A DNA stretch of 64,000 nucleotides from positions 49,273,365-49,337,364 of the forward strand of contig OY294047.1 of NCBI GenBank assembly GCA_958510825.1. The letters run 5' to 3'. Each line of letters begins with the position of its first letter. The stretch's first letter is position 1. The notes under the pieces are model-generated. The model made no database searches, had not been told where the DNA came from, and worked only from the letters and a program-made list of their open reading frames with translations. This DNA is from Brachypterus glaber. Its lineage: Eukaryota > Arthropoda > Insecta > Coleoptera > Kateretidae. This document shows, in pieces, positions 25,801 to 39,600 of this stretch. The translations under genes were made by a program, and so were the position numbers.

Positions 25801-28800
25801 ACAAAAGACAAAATACCCCTGAGTTCAGAAGGCGTATATAAAATACCCTGCTCCTGTGGTACGGTTTACGTAGGTGAAACTAAGAGAAAAATTTCTACAA
25901 GACTTCAAGAGCATGAGCGCAATATAAGAAAGAAACAAATTTCCTTATCGGCAGTAGCCGAACATGTACATGAAACAGGTCATAAAATCAATTTGTCTGA
26001 AACAAAACAAATATTAACAGAAAACAGAAAAATGCCAAGGAAGATACGGGAATCGATAGAAATCATCAAGCATCCTAACAATATCAATCGGGACACTGGT
26101 TACCACTTACCTGCAATATGGAAGTCTTTGATAGGAAAAACCTCGTCACGGGTGAATAACCACAACTCGTCATAAATAGTGACACAAGTTGATTCGAAAC
26201 TTAGTTTCAGATTAATCCCTGAAGATGTCTCTAGCAGTAAGAGACGAAACGTCGGAAAGTGAAAATCCATTAACACGGTCTAAACCCGAAAGTGAAAGTT
26301 CTTTATATCTTAATGGCCGTGAAAGCTTAAAATCTAAAATACAGTTTATGTTTATTGTAAACAAGGAAAAATTAATTTTAAAAATCTTTTTTTTAAGAAT
26401 CAGAATCGATAGTTTTATTTTAATTTCTTACGGCTTGATGTGCCGTCATGTATCTTGTAACTTAAGGCCTATCCAGAGGCTCGCATAACCACCATAGTGC
26501 ATGCGATGCCGTGATCGGCTTACAAGATACATGCCGAAACATCAAGCCAATCACGGTATCGCATGCTTATGTACTATGCTTTTTATGCGAGCCTTTGGAT
26601 ATGCCTTAAATGTTATGTATACATATATATATATAATATATTTAACCAATATCAATTTGATTAGTACAAAATATCTTATTACTTTTTTGTACCTCTTTAA
26701 TCGGTTATTGTACAGAAATCTGAATATTCTTTGAATTCAGAAAAACGTTTAATGTATGTCATAGCTTCTTACATCCGTGAAAAAGAGTTAACTTTTAAAA
26801 GTTTAAATTAAAAGTTGGCTTCAGGTGAAGCGCATTTTAAAAAAGTTTAAGAATAGATAATTACTTTTTTCTTTTATTATTTATATAAGTAGTTTTCTAG
26901 AGCAGGAAGTAGGTGTTTTTTGAGCACATTTTAACCTAGAAATCATTAATTCATACGGAGAGGTGCATTCCGTACGCGGAACCAGCAACAAGTCTACGGC
27001 GCGATTGGTAATTCATTTAACGGTGTTTAGTCACAGCCAGACCATTTTATTATTATATTATATTATTTGTACAAATTTTAACTCGATCGGAAGATATAGC
27101 TTGATATTGCCTGCAAGGCCAATTAAGAATGGCCATAACTTTTTTTGCGGGCACAATTCTAAAAATTGAGCAATAAAGAGCACTAATTTGTGAGAATTTT
27201 AAGTTACATGTGAGATTTTGCACAAATTCTAAAAGTCGGTCACAAAAGATCACAAAACGATTAAAAAACGTTTTGCTCGTTAGATTATTTGGTTTTAAAC
27301 CGACATTTACAATATAATTAAACAAATTGTACAAGAAACTGCCTTTTAAACGTGAAAAGAACTTGAAGAAATTAATTTTATAAAAAAGACCAATCTTTAA
27401 ATTAGAAGAAGAAAAAAACAAAAACAAAAAAGTTTTGGGGGTATAAACTTAAACCTTTAAAAATGTTACATTTTTAGACCGTAATTCCTTTGATGTTTAT
27501 TCACCCTGCATCATTGGGTTTTGGGTTTTTGACATTTCAGTTTTTGTTGTATAGTCTTCATTTTTTTTCTAAAACGGTTAATATTACGGTATTATAAGAA
27601 GAGTGCCTTTTCTATGAATTTATACCTAAGGAATCACATTCTATCAAAAAAAGAATACAAAAAAGTTGCAAAGAAAAAGTTAGGGGCAAAAAAGTGATAG
27701 GGCTCCCCGTTTCGCACGCCCCTGGTTAAAATAACTACATAAAAACTACATAATAGAATTTATTAAGCTTAGATTATATTTTTTAGCCCCTTATAAAGGG
27801 ACGTAGCTCCCTTACGATCCAGTTTTAAATATATCGTTCCCTACTGCACGTAACGACAAGCGCCTAAATGCAGCTCTCTGTGCAGGAGTTTGTTTTGGTT
27901 TTTTCTTGGTTTGGTCTTTTTTTTTAATGAGGGGGCTTTGGTTTTCGTTAACGTTGGTTTGGCGTCTGTTTGGTGTTTTTTTTTGTAAAAAAATGTTTCT
28001 TATTTAAAATAACATATTGAAAAACGGTCAGCGCATGCGCGTGCGCATGCGAAGTTTATCAAAACGTTGCATAAAGAGCTGAACATAGGCGCTCCTCACG
28101 TAACGACGTAACCTACAGTGAGATAGGGGAAAAAAGTCTCTTTTTTCATATTTTCTAATCCAGAATCAGCCCATAAAATTATTGACGCTATTAAAAGTAC
28201 ACCGTGTTTAATACTAGAATCGAGGGGCAAGTGACAGGGGCGGTATTTTGTCCGTTCGAGAGGCGATATGAGGCAATATCGGGGGCGATATCGAGGTGAT
28301 TTTGAGCGATATCGAGGCGATCTCCAGGCGATATCGGGCGATCTCGAGGTGATATGGTCGATATTAATGAATGTAAAAGGCGATATTTTGTCCCGCAAAT
28401 GAAGAGTCACATGCCCCTCGACTAGAATTTTATATTAACAGCTGTGTATTTAGTTATGAAAGGAAAAATAAATTGATCCAATGAATGCGAGCCGAAGTTT
28501 CCTTTAAAAAGTAATTTTCTAATTTTCCAAACAGAGTTTCCCACCGGGTAATCATTTATTATTAGCCTGGCGCTAATTAATCATGACTAATTAGGTGTTT
28601 TCGACCCCGGAATTAGTATTGCCAAGGGAAGATGAGATTTAAAGTCATAAATTCAAGGTACGAGCTAGATGAACAGTTGCAAGCATCTTAACCCTTTAAG
28701 GCACAACACTTTTTTTTTTGAAAACTGTAGCTTTTTGTTACCTTTAGCTCAAAACACATTAAACTAATAAATTTCGACACTTTTTCGATTAGAAAAATAT

Positions 28801-29642
28801 ACATTTTTATATTTTCGGGGTCGCTGAAACCGAATCTGACCTCAGAATTGCTCCAACAGATCACAGTTGTTTTCTACACTTAAAAAAGTGTGCGAAAATG
28901 CCTTAAATTCAGATGTTTTTAAGGGTAGAAAAAAATTGGGATCTTATCGAGCAATTCTGAGATCAGATTCGGTTTCAGCGACCCCAAAAATATAAAAATG
29001 CATTGGTCTAGTCTCGGGATATTAATTTTTTTTGTACTGTGTAAAATCTAACTTTAGTTTTATAAAGTGGTCTATTTTAAGTTATTATTAAATAACTTAA
29101 AATAGATAAATCCAGATTAGTATTCTCGAAAGTTAGTTAAACTTACGAAATAAATTAATTAAATCTTTTCATATCGTAAACCGAACTTAAATCTGCATAA
29201 TTATAAAAGTTTTTGGGCCGAATTAAAAGCCCGGACGTCGCAAAAATTCAATTAATTCAAGTTTCAGAAAGCATAACATGATTAAATTGCTAATTAAGAG
29301 GTCTGCGGATGGCCAACAAGTTGTCTACATTGAGGTCTTTCGTTAAAGTTTAGTGGACGTCTTTCATTAAAGTTTATACCGTTTAAAATGTAAGAACATT
29401 ACAAGAAGTAATTTTATCTATTTTCGTTTCACAATAACGTTTTTGTAGTTTTGGTTTGCGTGTTGCTTAATTGTACAACAGTTTTAGTAACTTTTTACAT
29501 CGGCACTTAGTGCTACTAAGAGTGCCGATGTATTGAAATCTTCGCCGAAAAGTCAATATCTTTGACCAAGTTTTTTTTACATTTCTCGACGTTTTAGACC
29601 ATTCTGAGTCAAAATCAGTAAAAAAAAATTTTGCGTCCGTCC

Positions 29643-29678
<36 letters not shown>

Positions 29679-32600
29679 GGGTGTAAACTCTCTAACTCCA
29701 TTTCTACATGAGATATCGACTTGCGGTTTTTTGCATTGCTTATCGTATTCCGAAGAGCTGATTAGATTTTGGGGAATTTTGGTTTAAATTGGTCAACAAA
29801 TGTTATAAACAATGTTTTCCTAAAACGCATTGTATTCGAGATATTGGCGTTTAAAGCAGTAAAAGGTTTTTTAGCATATCTCACAAATTTATAACCCGAT
29901 TTCAAAAAATTAAATTATATATTGTTATATACAGTTTTTTGCTAGAATATAATGTTTTAAAGATACAGAATTTAAAATCAGACAAAACACCTAGTTTAAA
30001 ATTTTCAATCTAGATGGCTCTAGTGTACAATAGTGCCGATGTTTTGACAGGGTGCTTGCAACGTTTCATCTAGTTTAAAAGTAAAATTTGCGTTTTTGCA
30101 TCATGAAACTGTTTATTTTTTAAGAGATTTTGGCCAAAATTCGTATTTTTATCCCCATTTACCTTAAAAAAAAATGGGCAGATAGAGAGTTTTATAGGCT
30201 TTAAAACCAACCATGCATCTAACGGAAAGTTTATATTTTTTGAGGTTATTCTAGACTAAATAGGACAAAACAAATACCCTTCTATACCCCCCGCCCATAT
30301 TTTAAGAGTAGCAGTATACCATAAGGGATGCTGGTTGAATTAATACAAAATAAAAAAAAAACATTAATTAAGGAGTTTTGAATTAAAAAGCCTCATTTTT
30401 TCTTAAAGAAAAACAGGAAAATTGCTGTATAACCGAGCTTTGTACAAAATCAATTATATTTAATGAATGCTTCTGTATTGCCTAATAAATTTAAATTTAT
30501 AAGTAGGCGGAATTAAAAACTTCGCCAATTTAAATGAATTAATTATAAACTAGAGAGCTGATTAAAAAAATTAAATACACTTAGAAACCCTGTTATCGTA
30601 TCACGTTTGGTTTCGCAAAGATTGATATGTAGACTGTACCGTAACACTTGATTAAAATAAACAGAAAAAATAGTATATTAAAGTAGGGGTGACCGGGGCT
30701 AATTGTCGCACTTTTCATTCAAAGTCAGTTTTTTCCTTTATTTTTGTATTTTTTTTTAATTGACCGAATGGTAATTTTAGCTGCATGTTTCAGTAACATT
30801 ATTTAAAGAAAACACATGGAAAAATTTATAGGGTATTAGAGTTATGTTTTTTTTTGTGAAGGCTTGAAAGTTGCGACAACGTGCCCCATCACGGGGCACG
30901 TTGTCGCGGCACTTCGAGTATATTTTTTTGAAGAAATATAAAGGCATTTATAAAAATTATAAATAACTTATAAGACATGTGCCTCCCCACAAGCTGATTG
31001 TTATCTAACTTTTTACTTTTGTGCCAAAATTTCCAACTTTATAATTAAATAATATTTTTTTGATTTTTTTTTAATTTAATATAATTTAATAAACGAATTT
31101 ATTTGCTATTCGACAAAATTTAACTTTTTTAGACAGTTTTGAATAAAAAAATGCCAAAAAGGAAATGTTATACCATGAACATATCTCCAGATCATGCGAC
31201 AACTAGCCCTAAACCAAATGCGACAACTAGCCCCAGTGGTCAATTTTACGTTATGTATCAAGTACTTTCTAATTGACGAATAAACACTCCTAAATGACAA
31301 TATCAACAAATAATATACACCTTAAACTATTATTATACATAAAATTCTCTTATCTTAATGCTTTAAATCAGTAACAATAAGAAAAAATATTTACCACAAA
31401 AAAATTACTGGGCTCTTTAATTTTTACATTTTTAGGTTTATCTGAATGTTCTTTTAATTTATTGCATTTAAGTTTACAAATGATAAATGGCACTGTTGTA
31501 ACGCAGCGGTTAATCTTGGTTTGGCGTAGAAAAATATTATACTTTTTAAGATATAAGCACTTCGACAACTTACCCCTGCGACAACTAGCCCCGGTCACCC
31601 CTACTAGTTTCATAACATACTTTAGAAAACTCGCCGCAAGCGGCTCGTTTTCTTAACTTGTACTCGTGCGCTAAAAACGTGTTATGAAACGAGTGCTTTA
31701 TAAAATTTTTTCTATTTTGCTCTAAAATTTAAAAAAACTTACATTTAAATTGAAGACTGATTTAGGGATTTTTTTTTTGGATTGGCATTACAGTTTACAC
31801 CATGTTTAAAATTCTAAGAACAAATGATATTTTGATATATTTTATAGTCATCTCTTCTTTTTTTTACTGCAATTAACCAAGCCACAATTTTAACATGGTA
31901 AAAATAACCTAAACACAAAATTTTGTAGAAAATTCAACTTTAAAGCGACATTGACATTTGCACGGAAAACGTCAAGCGATAGGTCAGGTCTATTGTTAAC
32001 CCAAAAGAACAAAAAGTACAGACCTCTTATGGGTCTATAAGAACAGGCTATTGACTTTGGTTCAAAGAAATGCTAGCCTTGAAACAAGAGAATATGGCTT
32101 TAAACATAATGAAAACTACGTGTTCTTGGTTCAAGGAATCATTTTTTTTCAGTGTAACTAAAATACAGTTGTTGCGTTACTGTAGAATTTACCATCTTAA
32201 GAGACAATAGACAGAGAGAGAAATATATTCAATAACATAACTTGATTTTCAGTAACATAACTTTAGTTATTACTGAACAATAAGTTATTGTATACTTACT
32301 AAAATTTTAGTATTTAATAATGATTTAATATTTGATAATATTAACTAAATATTAACATATATAATGAAAACTTTACGTAACAGTTAAAAAATTAAACTTA
32401 TAAAATGTTTATTGGATCACGTTTTTAACAATGATCTTGGACTAAAGAGACGTATTTCTTGCAAATTTTATTGCACACGGTGGTTAACAGTTCACTAAAT
32501 CGTTGAATCAAAAACAAATTAGAAATGGAAAACCATAGCCAATAACCGATTTTCGGTTAACCGGTTGCGGAAATTACATCAGACCGGTTTTGGGTTTGGA

Positions 32601-35600
32601 CACGAAAGCAAAAACCATAAAGCAAAATTTCCTTTTAATTTTTTTACTTTTTGTAAAAATAAAAATGTTGCGTAACAAATGGGGGGGGGTTCCCGAAAAT
32701 GTTACGCCCACTTACATGGGGGGGGGGTCAAAAATGACCACATTTCGCGTTACATAATACTTGAACGTTTCTTTACGTGGTCGGACCGTATATTTTTATT
32801 ATTGTTATTTAAATGGTTCCAATAGGTTTCTGAGTGTAGACGGAATTAAAAAGTTTGCCAATTTAAATGAATTAATTATGAACTAGAAAACGGATTTAAA
32901 AATTCAAATACTATACTTTGATAAGGAAAAAAGTAATTAAAATTGGGGCATAAGCAAAGTTAAAATATTTTTTGTTCTGCTAACTTTGATAATTTTTTAA
33001 ACTTCTGGAAAAAGGATAATTTACCACAAACAGAAAAAGATATCTCTAATGTAGCTCTCTACAACTAGAATTATGAAACAAAAGACGTCTACCCTATTTC
33101 TATCTCATTTGTGCTACACTTTCCAGCCAACCAAATAAATACTGTATTTGTTTTTCATACAACAAATACAGTATTTATTTGGTTGGCCGGAAAGTGTAGC
33201 ACTGAGCGACACGAATGAACATTGCTAATGTGAATCTGCAGAATAAGATAATTCTACTAAAATTTAGATGGCGCCAGTAATTTCTTTAATAAAAATAATT
33301 GAGTTACACTTTTCGCCCGGCCAAGTAAATATTGTATTAGTTCAACAAAGAACAAATACAGAATTTGTTTGGTTGGGTGGAAGTGGGAGTGTATATATGT
33401 CTTCTATCCTTTTTGGGTAGAACTTTTGTCCCTGTCTAATCTAACAGGAGAAATCGCCATTCAAGTTATCATATTTAGCTGGTAATAAACTAAATAATAT
33501 AATAGTTTATGTATCCCAGTATCCTTCATTTCAGTTGGTCCCCTTGAGCCGGGAATGACTATTCCATACGTGTTGTAGACTATACTTTTTCTTCGACTGC
33601 AAATATGAAACACTGTATGGCTTTAAACTGCGGACCAGGTTAAAAACCATGTTTTTTGTGACTCGACATTGTAAATGCAACAAAACACATATTTTTAAAT
33701 AAAGCAATTAATGTTATTTAATAATTTTATCAAATCAGTACTTAAAAAAGATTTTTATTTAATTTTAGCACATATTTACAAATAATAATGCAAAAATTGA
33801 AGGTTATGTCAGATTGTTGTGACAGATATCACGTTTAAATATTTAACAATAGATGGACCAGTTTTAATTTTTTTGAACTAAATTGATAAAAAACTGGTCA
33901 AATATTAAGAAAAACTAATAAACTTTATGTAATTTTAACGCAAAACTTTAAACTGCATTAAATTATTCAATATTTCATGGTAAAATATATAAATTTTTAT
34001 GCTAATTTTGCTACAGTTTTCTTTACTTTTATAAACAAACTGTCAAATTTGTTTTCGGAAAGAAAGACAAATATAGTCTGATATCAGTTGATTAGGAGTA
34101 ATTGACTTTATTTTTTTGTGGGCTGGACGGACGGACGGACATTAAAAAAAAAAGTTGTTTATTTTTTGAACAAATTTATATTAAAGACTTTTTTGTCTAG
34201 GACGCTTTTTTAAATTTTTTGAAAATTCGAGACTACCGTATATTATTAATGCATTAAAATTAGGAATGAAAATAATTTTTAATTGTTTTGAGATTATGTT
34301 ACTATCCTTTATATAAATATTCCATCAGTCTATTTTCTAATCATCGTGATATTGGTAGAATGCAGTTTCGGGCTACTGGCTTTCTTCAGTACCAAGAGTT
34401 AATCCTGTCTGCTGATTGAAAAAAAATTTGACTATGTACTTTAGAAGTAAAGTCATTAGACTGATGTATACTTGTGTATCATCTATTTTTAGGTGTAGAC
34501 AACTAGTAATACTTCTAATCCTAAATTTAAATGGTAGCAAGTTGAAAAAGAATCCTGTCCTACTATTTTTAAGTTATTGACATTTAATTTATAAAAACTA
34601 AATATTTAGGGTTATTTGTGATAAACACTCGGAAATTAAGCAAATAAAAACCTTATTGCATTACATAATCATGCCAACGTTTCACCTAATATTTAGGCTT
34701 TTTCAGTGCTAAATTATTAAATATGCATTAAAACAAACAAATTAAACAAACATTACATCACAAACAAAATACACTCAAAATTTTTCACAGGAGAATTCTC
34801 ACTGTAGAACAATTAAATACTTCTACAGTGAGAATTCTCCTGTTGAAAAATGTCCAGTTTATTTTGTTTGTTGATGTAATGTTTTTGTTTAATTTGTTTG
34901 TTTTAATGCATATTTAATAATTTGGCCCTGAAAAAGCCTAAATATTAGGTGAAACGTTGGCATGATTATGTAATGCAATAAAGTTTTTATTTGCTTCATT
35001 TCCGAGTGTTTATCACAAATAACCCTAAATAAATTTCAAGAAGCATCCTGTAGTAAATATTATTATTATTCTTCTTCTTCTTCCTCTTCCTTTATTTTGG
35101 CCTTTTCTCAGTGAGATAATTAGCCAGATCCCTCTTAGTTACTCAATTCACCAAGAGTGGTTCTTGTCTGGCTTTTCGCCATGCCCACTCCTGTTTTAAA
35201 TATATAAAATTTCCAGTCTTCTGTAAGACCTTTTCTTTTTCTTTACCTTCTTTCCTTTTCGTGTTTGCTGTTGGTTGTGTTAGCTGTTGCCAAGGCAGTT
35301 TTTTCTAATTTGTAATTATATTTGCGCATGCACTAGCATATAAAAAATTGTGTACGTATAAAAACTTCTTCACGTGTTAGTTGCTTCCAAATCAAAATTT
35401 ATCAGCATTATAAATGATTAAAAAACATAAAATTCCCTTCTTACTCCAATATAATCACATGTTCGTCATTTTACTGCACATCTTCCATACAATCACTATA
35501 AAATATATAAAATCGATTCTGGGGCATATCTAAGATAGCAAATAAATAAATAACTAATACTAAAAGACTTGATGCTAGAAAATTAAATGCGTTTAACGTA

Positions 35601-36607
35601 TTACTAATTCCTGCCGAAAGTACATATTACTCGTTTCACGGATGAAAAGCAACTGTGAATTATTATTATTATTATTATTATTATTGTTCATCGGATTGAT
35701 TAAAAACTAAATATTTATTTTACCTTAGGTGTTTTTGTTTTACTTTTGTTTTACTTTCAAGTATTACTTGATTCATTTTAAACAAGTGGAAAAATCTCTC
35801 TTTGATTTTATTAAAAAGGGTTGTTAAATTAATTCTTTTGTTACAGGACTATGCTGAAAGAGGCGACTCCAACAGCCTCATTATCGAGAGGATTCTTATC
35901 CTGATCAGGAATATCCTCTACGTGCCGGTGGACCCGGTGGAGGAGAAACGGACTGACAGCGTGCATGACCAGGTAGGTTAATGGGTTTAATCATTTTTCT
36001 TGCTTTATGGGGTGGGAACTAGGGAGCAGTATTTTTGAAGGCAATATAGGGTTCGTGCAAAAAGTAAGGTGGGTGAGTCAATTATTCCACTGTTCCTAAT
36101 ATCATCCCTCTTTAAACTTGTTAGTTCGTTCTTTGTGTCATAGATGGCATCGCCAATATATCTATTATATTGAAAAGATGCCTGTAAATATGATACATCT
36201 GTATCCAGTTGGTAATGGCATACACAAAAACCAAAGAACTTTTACCTCAAGAAGTAATTTCAGACCAATGTTTATGAAGGTGTCATCTTTTTGTTTGTTT
36301 ATTTACTAACAGAAACGCGATACAGCTTTGTGGTGTAAAATGTAGATGTTGCTAGTCGACTTTCAGGCTACCTAGTAGCAATGTTGCGTAGTTTCCACCT
36401 TATCATGAATTCAAATCATTATAATTAAATTAAAATGTAAAAAACTTTATTGTATATACTATAATTATGTTTAATAATATGGTATATTTAAATCTATTAA
36501 AATTAAACTACTAGTTCATAAAAAACTCATACAGAACTAATGTTTCTTAAAATTTACAATAAAATATCCAAAGTATATGTTTCCAATCGGCAACACTGTA
36601 CCCCTGT

Positions 36608-36682
<75 letters not shown>

Positions 36683-39600
36683 TCCGAATAATTAACCAGG
36701 GTTTCTCTATATAATCATGAGGTTTTCAGTGCGCAAGTACTAATCGGATATGTATCCTGACTTGCGCACTATCACTGATAAATTACTAATGTAGTAATTT
36801 CCACGCTAATATAAAAAGTTATCATTAAAAACACACACACACAAAAAAACTATCTTCAAATGTCCATTATTATTCACTTAAAGTTCAACAGTTCGCACCA
36901 TTAATAACCATATATATATGGTTTGGACTTTTTATATGGTTCACTTTTACTTGTACATAAAACATTAATATAAAAATACTCTAGGCACATCACTCTAGGC
37001 ACATCATAAAAGATGCCAAAACAAAAATACACGAGGCACATCATAAAAGATGGCTTAGCACGATGCTGACGCTTGATCGCCCAGTACTTGAATGACCCCT
37101 GTCAGTCATTTTACGACATTAGACAGTGAGTTTACACATTCTTTCTCTCTACGCGTACTAAGTGTAAACAATAGTCACTCCCGACCAGCCCCTCGCCGTA
37201 GTTGGCTCACGCTTCAAACAAAGCATACGGTAGATTTCATCATGTTCCTTCTTGAGGTAAAAGTTCTTTGACAAAAACGCAGTTGGTGTTTCGCGCTCTT
37301 ACACTATTAAAACTTGCAAAATTGTCCTGTATGTCGCCTGCTGTGTAGTATCGATTATTACAAGTAAAGGCACAAACATACACTTTCTTGGCCCATATTG
37401 TTTTTTACTTAATAATGAATCGATTGGGCTGCGCCTCGGCCAAATAGAATCTTCCGAGTTGGAAATGTTTCATTTTGCTTTCCCATTTTGAAAATTTTCA
37501 AAATTTCGGAAAGCCTTGTATTCGTGCAAAAATGTTCAATTTTTTTTTGTGTATTTTTGCGTTTTATGACGTTTTATGTCGATATAAATCAATTTCGAGC
37601 AAAAAAAAAATTGTCGGTCGATTGGTCGGTCGATCAGTCTGTCCGGGAAATCTTGTGGGCACGATAACTTAAGAACGCTTTAAGCTAGAGACTTTAAATT
37701 TGGCATACAGGTATGTTACCAAAAGTTCTCGCTCGGGATTGTTTTTGGTAAACATTGGGGTGTGGCAAGGGGGCAAATGGGAAAAAATAAATTTTTTTTA
37801 GAAAAATTTGAAAATTGCTATATATGGGTTTTTGAGGTTGCTGAAATTGAATCTGATAAAAAAACTTTTCTAATTCCACCCCCGATGGGGTGAGGGGGTA
37901 AATATTTTTCAATATTATTAATATTTTCTTCAAAATAGGTATATAGGGGTTTTTGGGGTCGACGAATATGAATCTGATAATACTTTTTTTCGTGAAAATT
38001 GTTATATTGGGGTTTTTGAGGTTGTTGAAAGTTCATCTGATTATAAAAAAATCTAACTTTACCCCTAAAGGGGCAGAGGGTAGTTTTCGTGAAAATTGGT
38101 ATATTAAGGTTTTTATGGTTGCTGAAAGTAAATCTGATAATAAAAAATCCATTTTACGGGCGGAGGTGAAAAATGGGAAAGCTCTTTTACTGGGCAGTGT
38201 ATTCTTATTAGGTTATATATATACTATTTCTAGTGCATACAAATAACAAAAAGGTAAAATGTGTGATGAATCTCCGTCCCAGACGGCCCTGTTAAGTAAT
38301 TATTATACCTAGTCAAATATAATATATTATTAAAAATTATTTGGTTTATCAGGTTAGTTAATGGATTAATTAAATAATTTATCCTGTTTTATGAGGTGAT
38401 ATAAATATTGTCGTAAATATTAATTATCCATTTTCATTACCATTAATTAATAATTCTAATTAAACCTGCTATACATGGTGATGGTGCATTATCACCTAAG
38501 AAAATTTATGATCGAATTATTTTTTTAGCAGTTTTTTATTTAACCCAACACTGAAAAAGCAATTTTAATAGTCGGTGAACGCTTTAAATTGGCCATTTTT
38601 AATGTTTTTTTTCCTGATGCCATCCAGTTAGTTTGAGGCTTGCATTGATGAATTTAATTTTTTCTAAAATACGTGCTTAAGTTTTTGGAGATTTTCAAAT
38701 AAGACGTTTTTTTACGCTACTTAAGCAACCCCCTTTAAAAACACAATGATTATTTTTAGCCCAAAAACTGGACTTTTTATATTATGACTCACTCCCATTT
38801 GCAGACCACATTTTGATTCGAAAAAGTATAATTAAACATAATAGGATGTTTTTTTTTATTGTACAGTTATTTGCTTAAGTGGCTAACGTCGCACTAAGAG
38901 CTATTTGCAAAGGACTTTTACCTTAAGAAGGAACATGATGAAATCTACCGTATGCTTTGTTTGAAGCGTGAACCAACTATGGTGAGGGGCTGGTGGGGAG
39001 TGACTATTGTTTACACTTAGTACGCGTAAAGAGAGAGAAAGGATGTGTAAACTCACAGTCTAATGTCGTAAAATGACTGACAGGGGTACAGTGTTGCCGA
39101 TTTGAAACATATACTTTGGATATTTTATTGTAAATTTTAAGAAACATTAGTTCTGTATGAGTGTTATATGAACTAGTAGTTTAATTTTAATAGATTTTAA
39201 TATACTATATTATTAAACATAATTATAATATACACAATAAAGTTTTTTTCATTTTTAATTTAAGTATAATGATTTGAATTCATGATAAGGTGGAAACTAC
39301 GCAACATCGCTACTAGGTAGCCTGAAAGTCGACTAGCGACATCTACATTTTACACCACAAAGCTGTATCGCGTTTCTGTTAGTAAATAAACAAACAAAAA
39401 GATGACACCTTCATAAACATTGGTCTGAAATTACTTCTTGAGGTAAAAGTTCTTTGGCTATTTGGCTTCAATAGTTGGACAAAATTCAAGAAAATGAAAA
39501 TGAAATAATAGGCGTTTTATTTCTTGAATCGACAAGTTAAAATTAATTTGCTACGATTCGCACAAACAGAAATATATTAGTCTAAACCATATAAGAAATA

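Larger units (their letters stand above)
24901..26306. mobile_element. Head-to-head Penelope-like element pair
   Basis: Two 5'-truncated copies of a Penelope-like retroelement facing each other: minus-strand copy 25800 to 24901 and plus-strand copy 25801 to 26306. The last 505 bp of each form near-identical inverted arms (24901-25405 and 25801-26306). Only the minus copy still carries reverse-transcriptase sequence. Terminal inverted or tandem partial copies are characteristic of Penelope elements. Both ends carry the hammerhead-like core described below. Confidence 0.85.

Noticed and set aside
27053..27427. 124-residue minus-strand open frame
   Set aside because: Low-complexity F/N/K text, no recognised motif, no splice context or neighbours supporting it.
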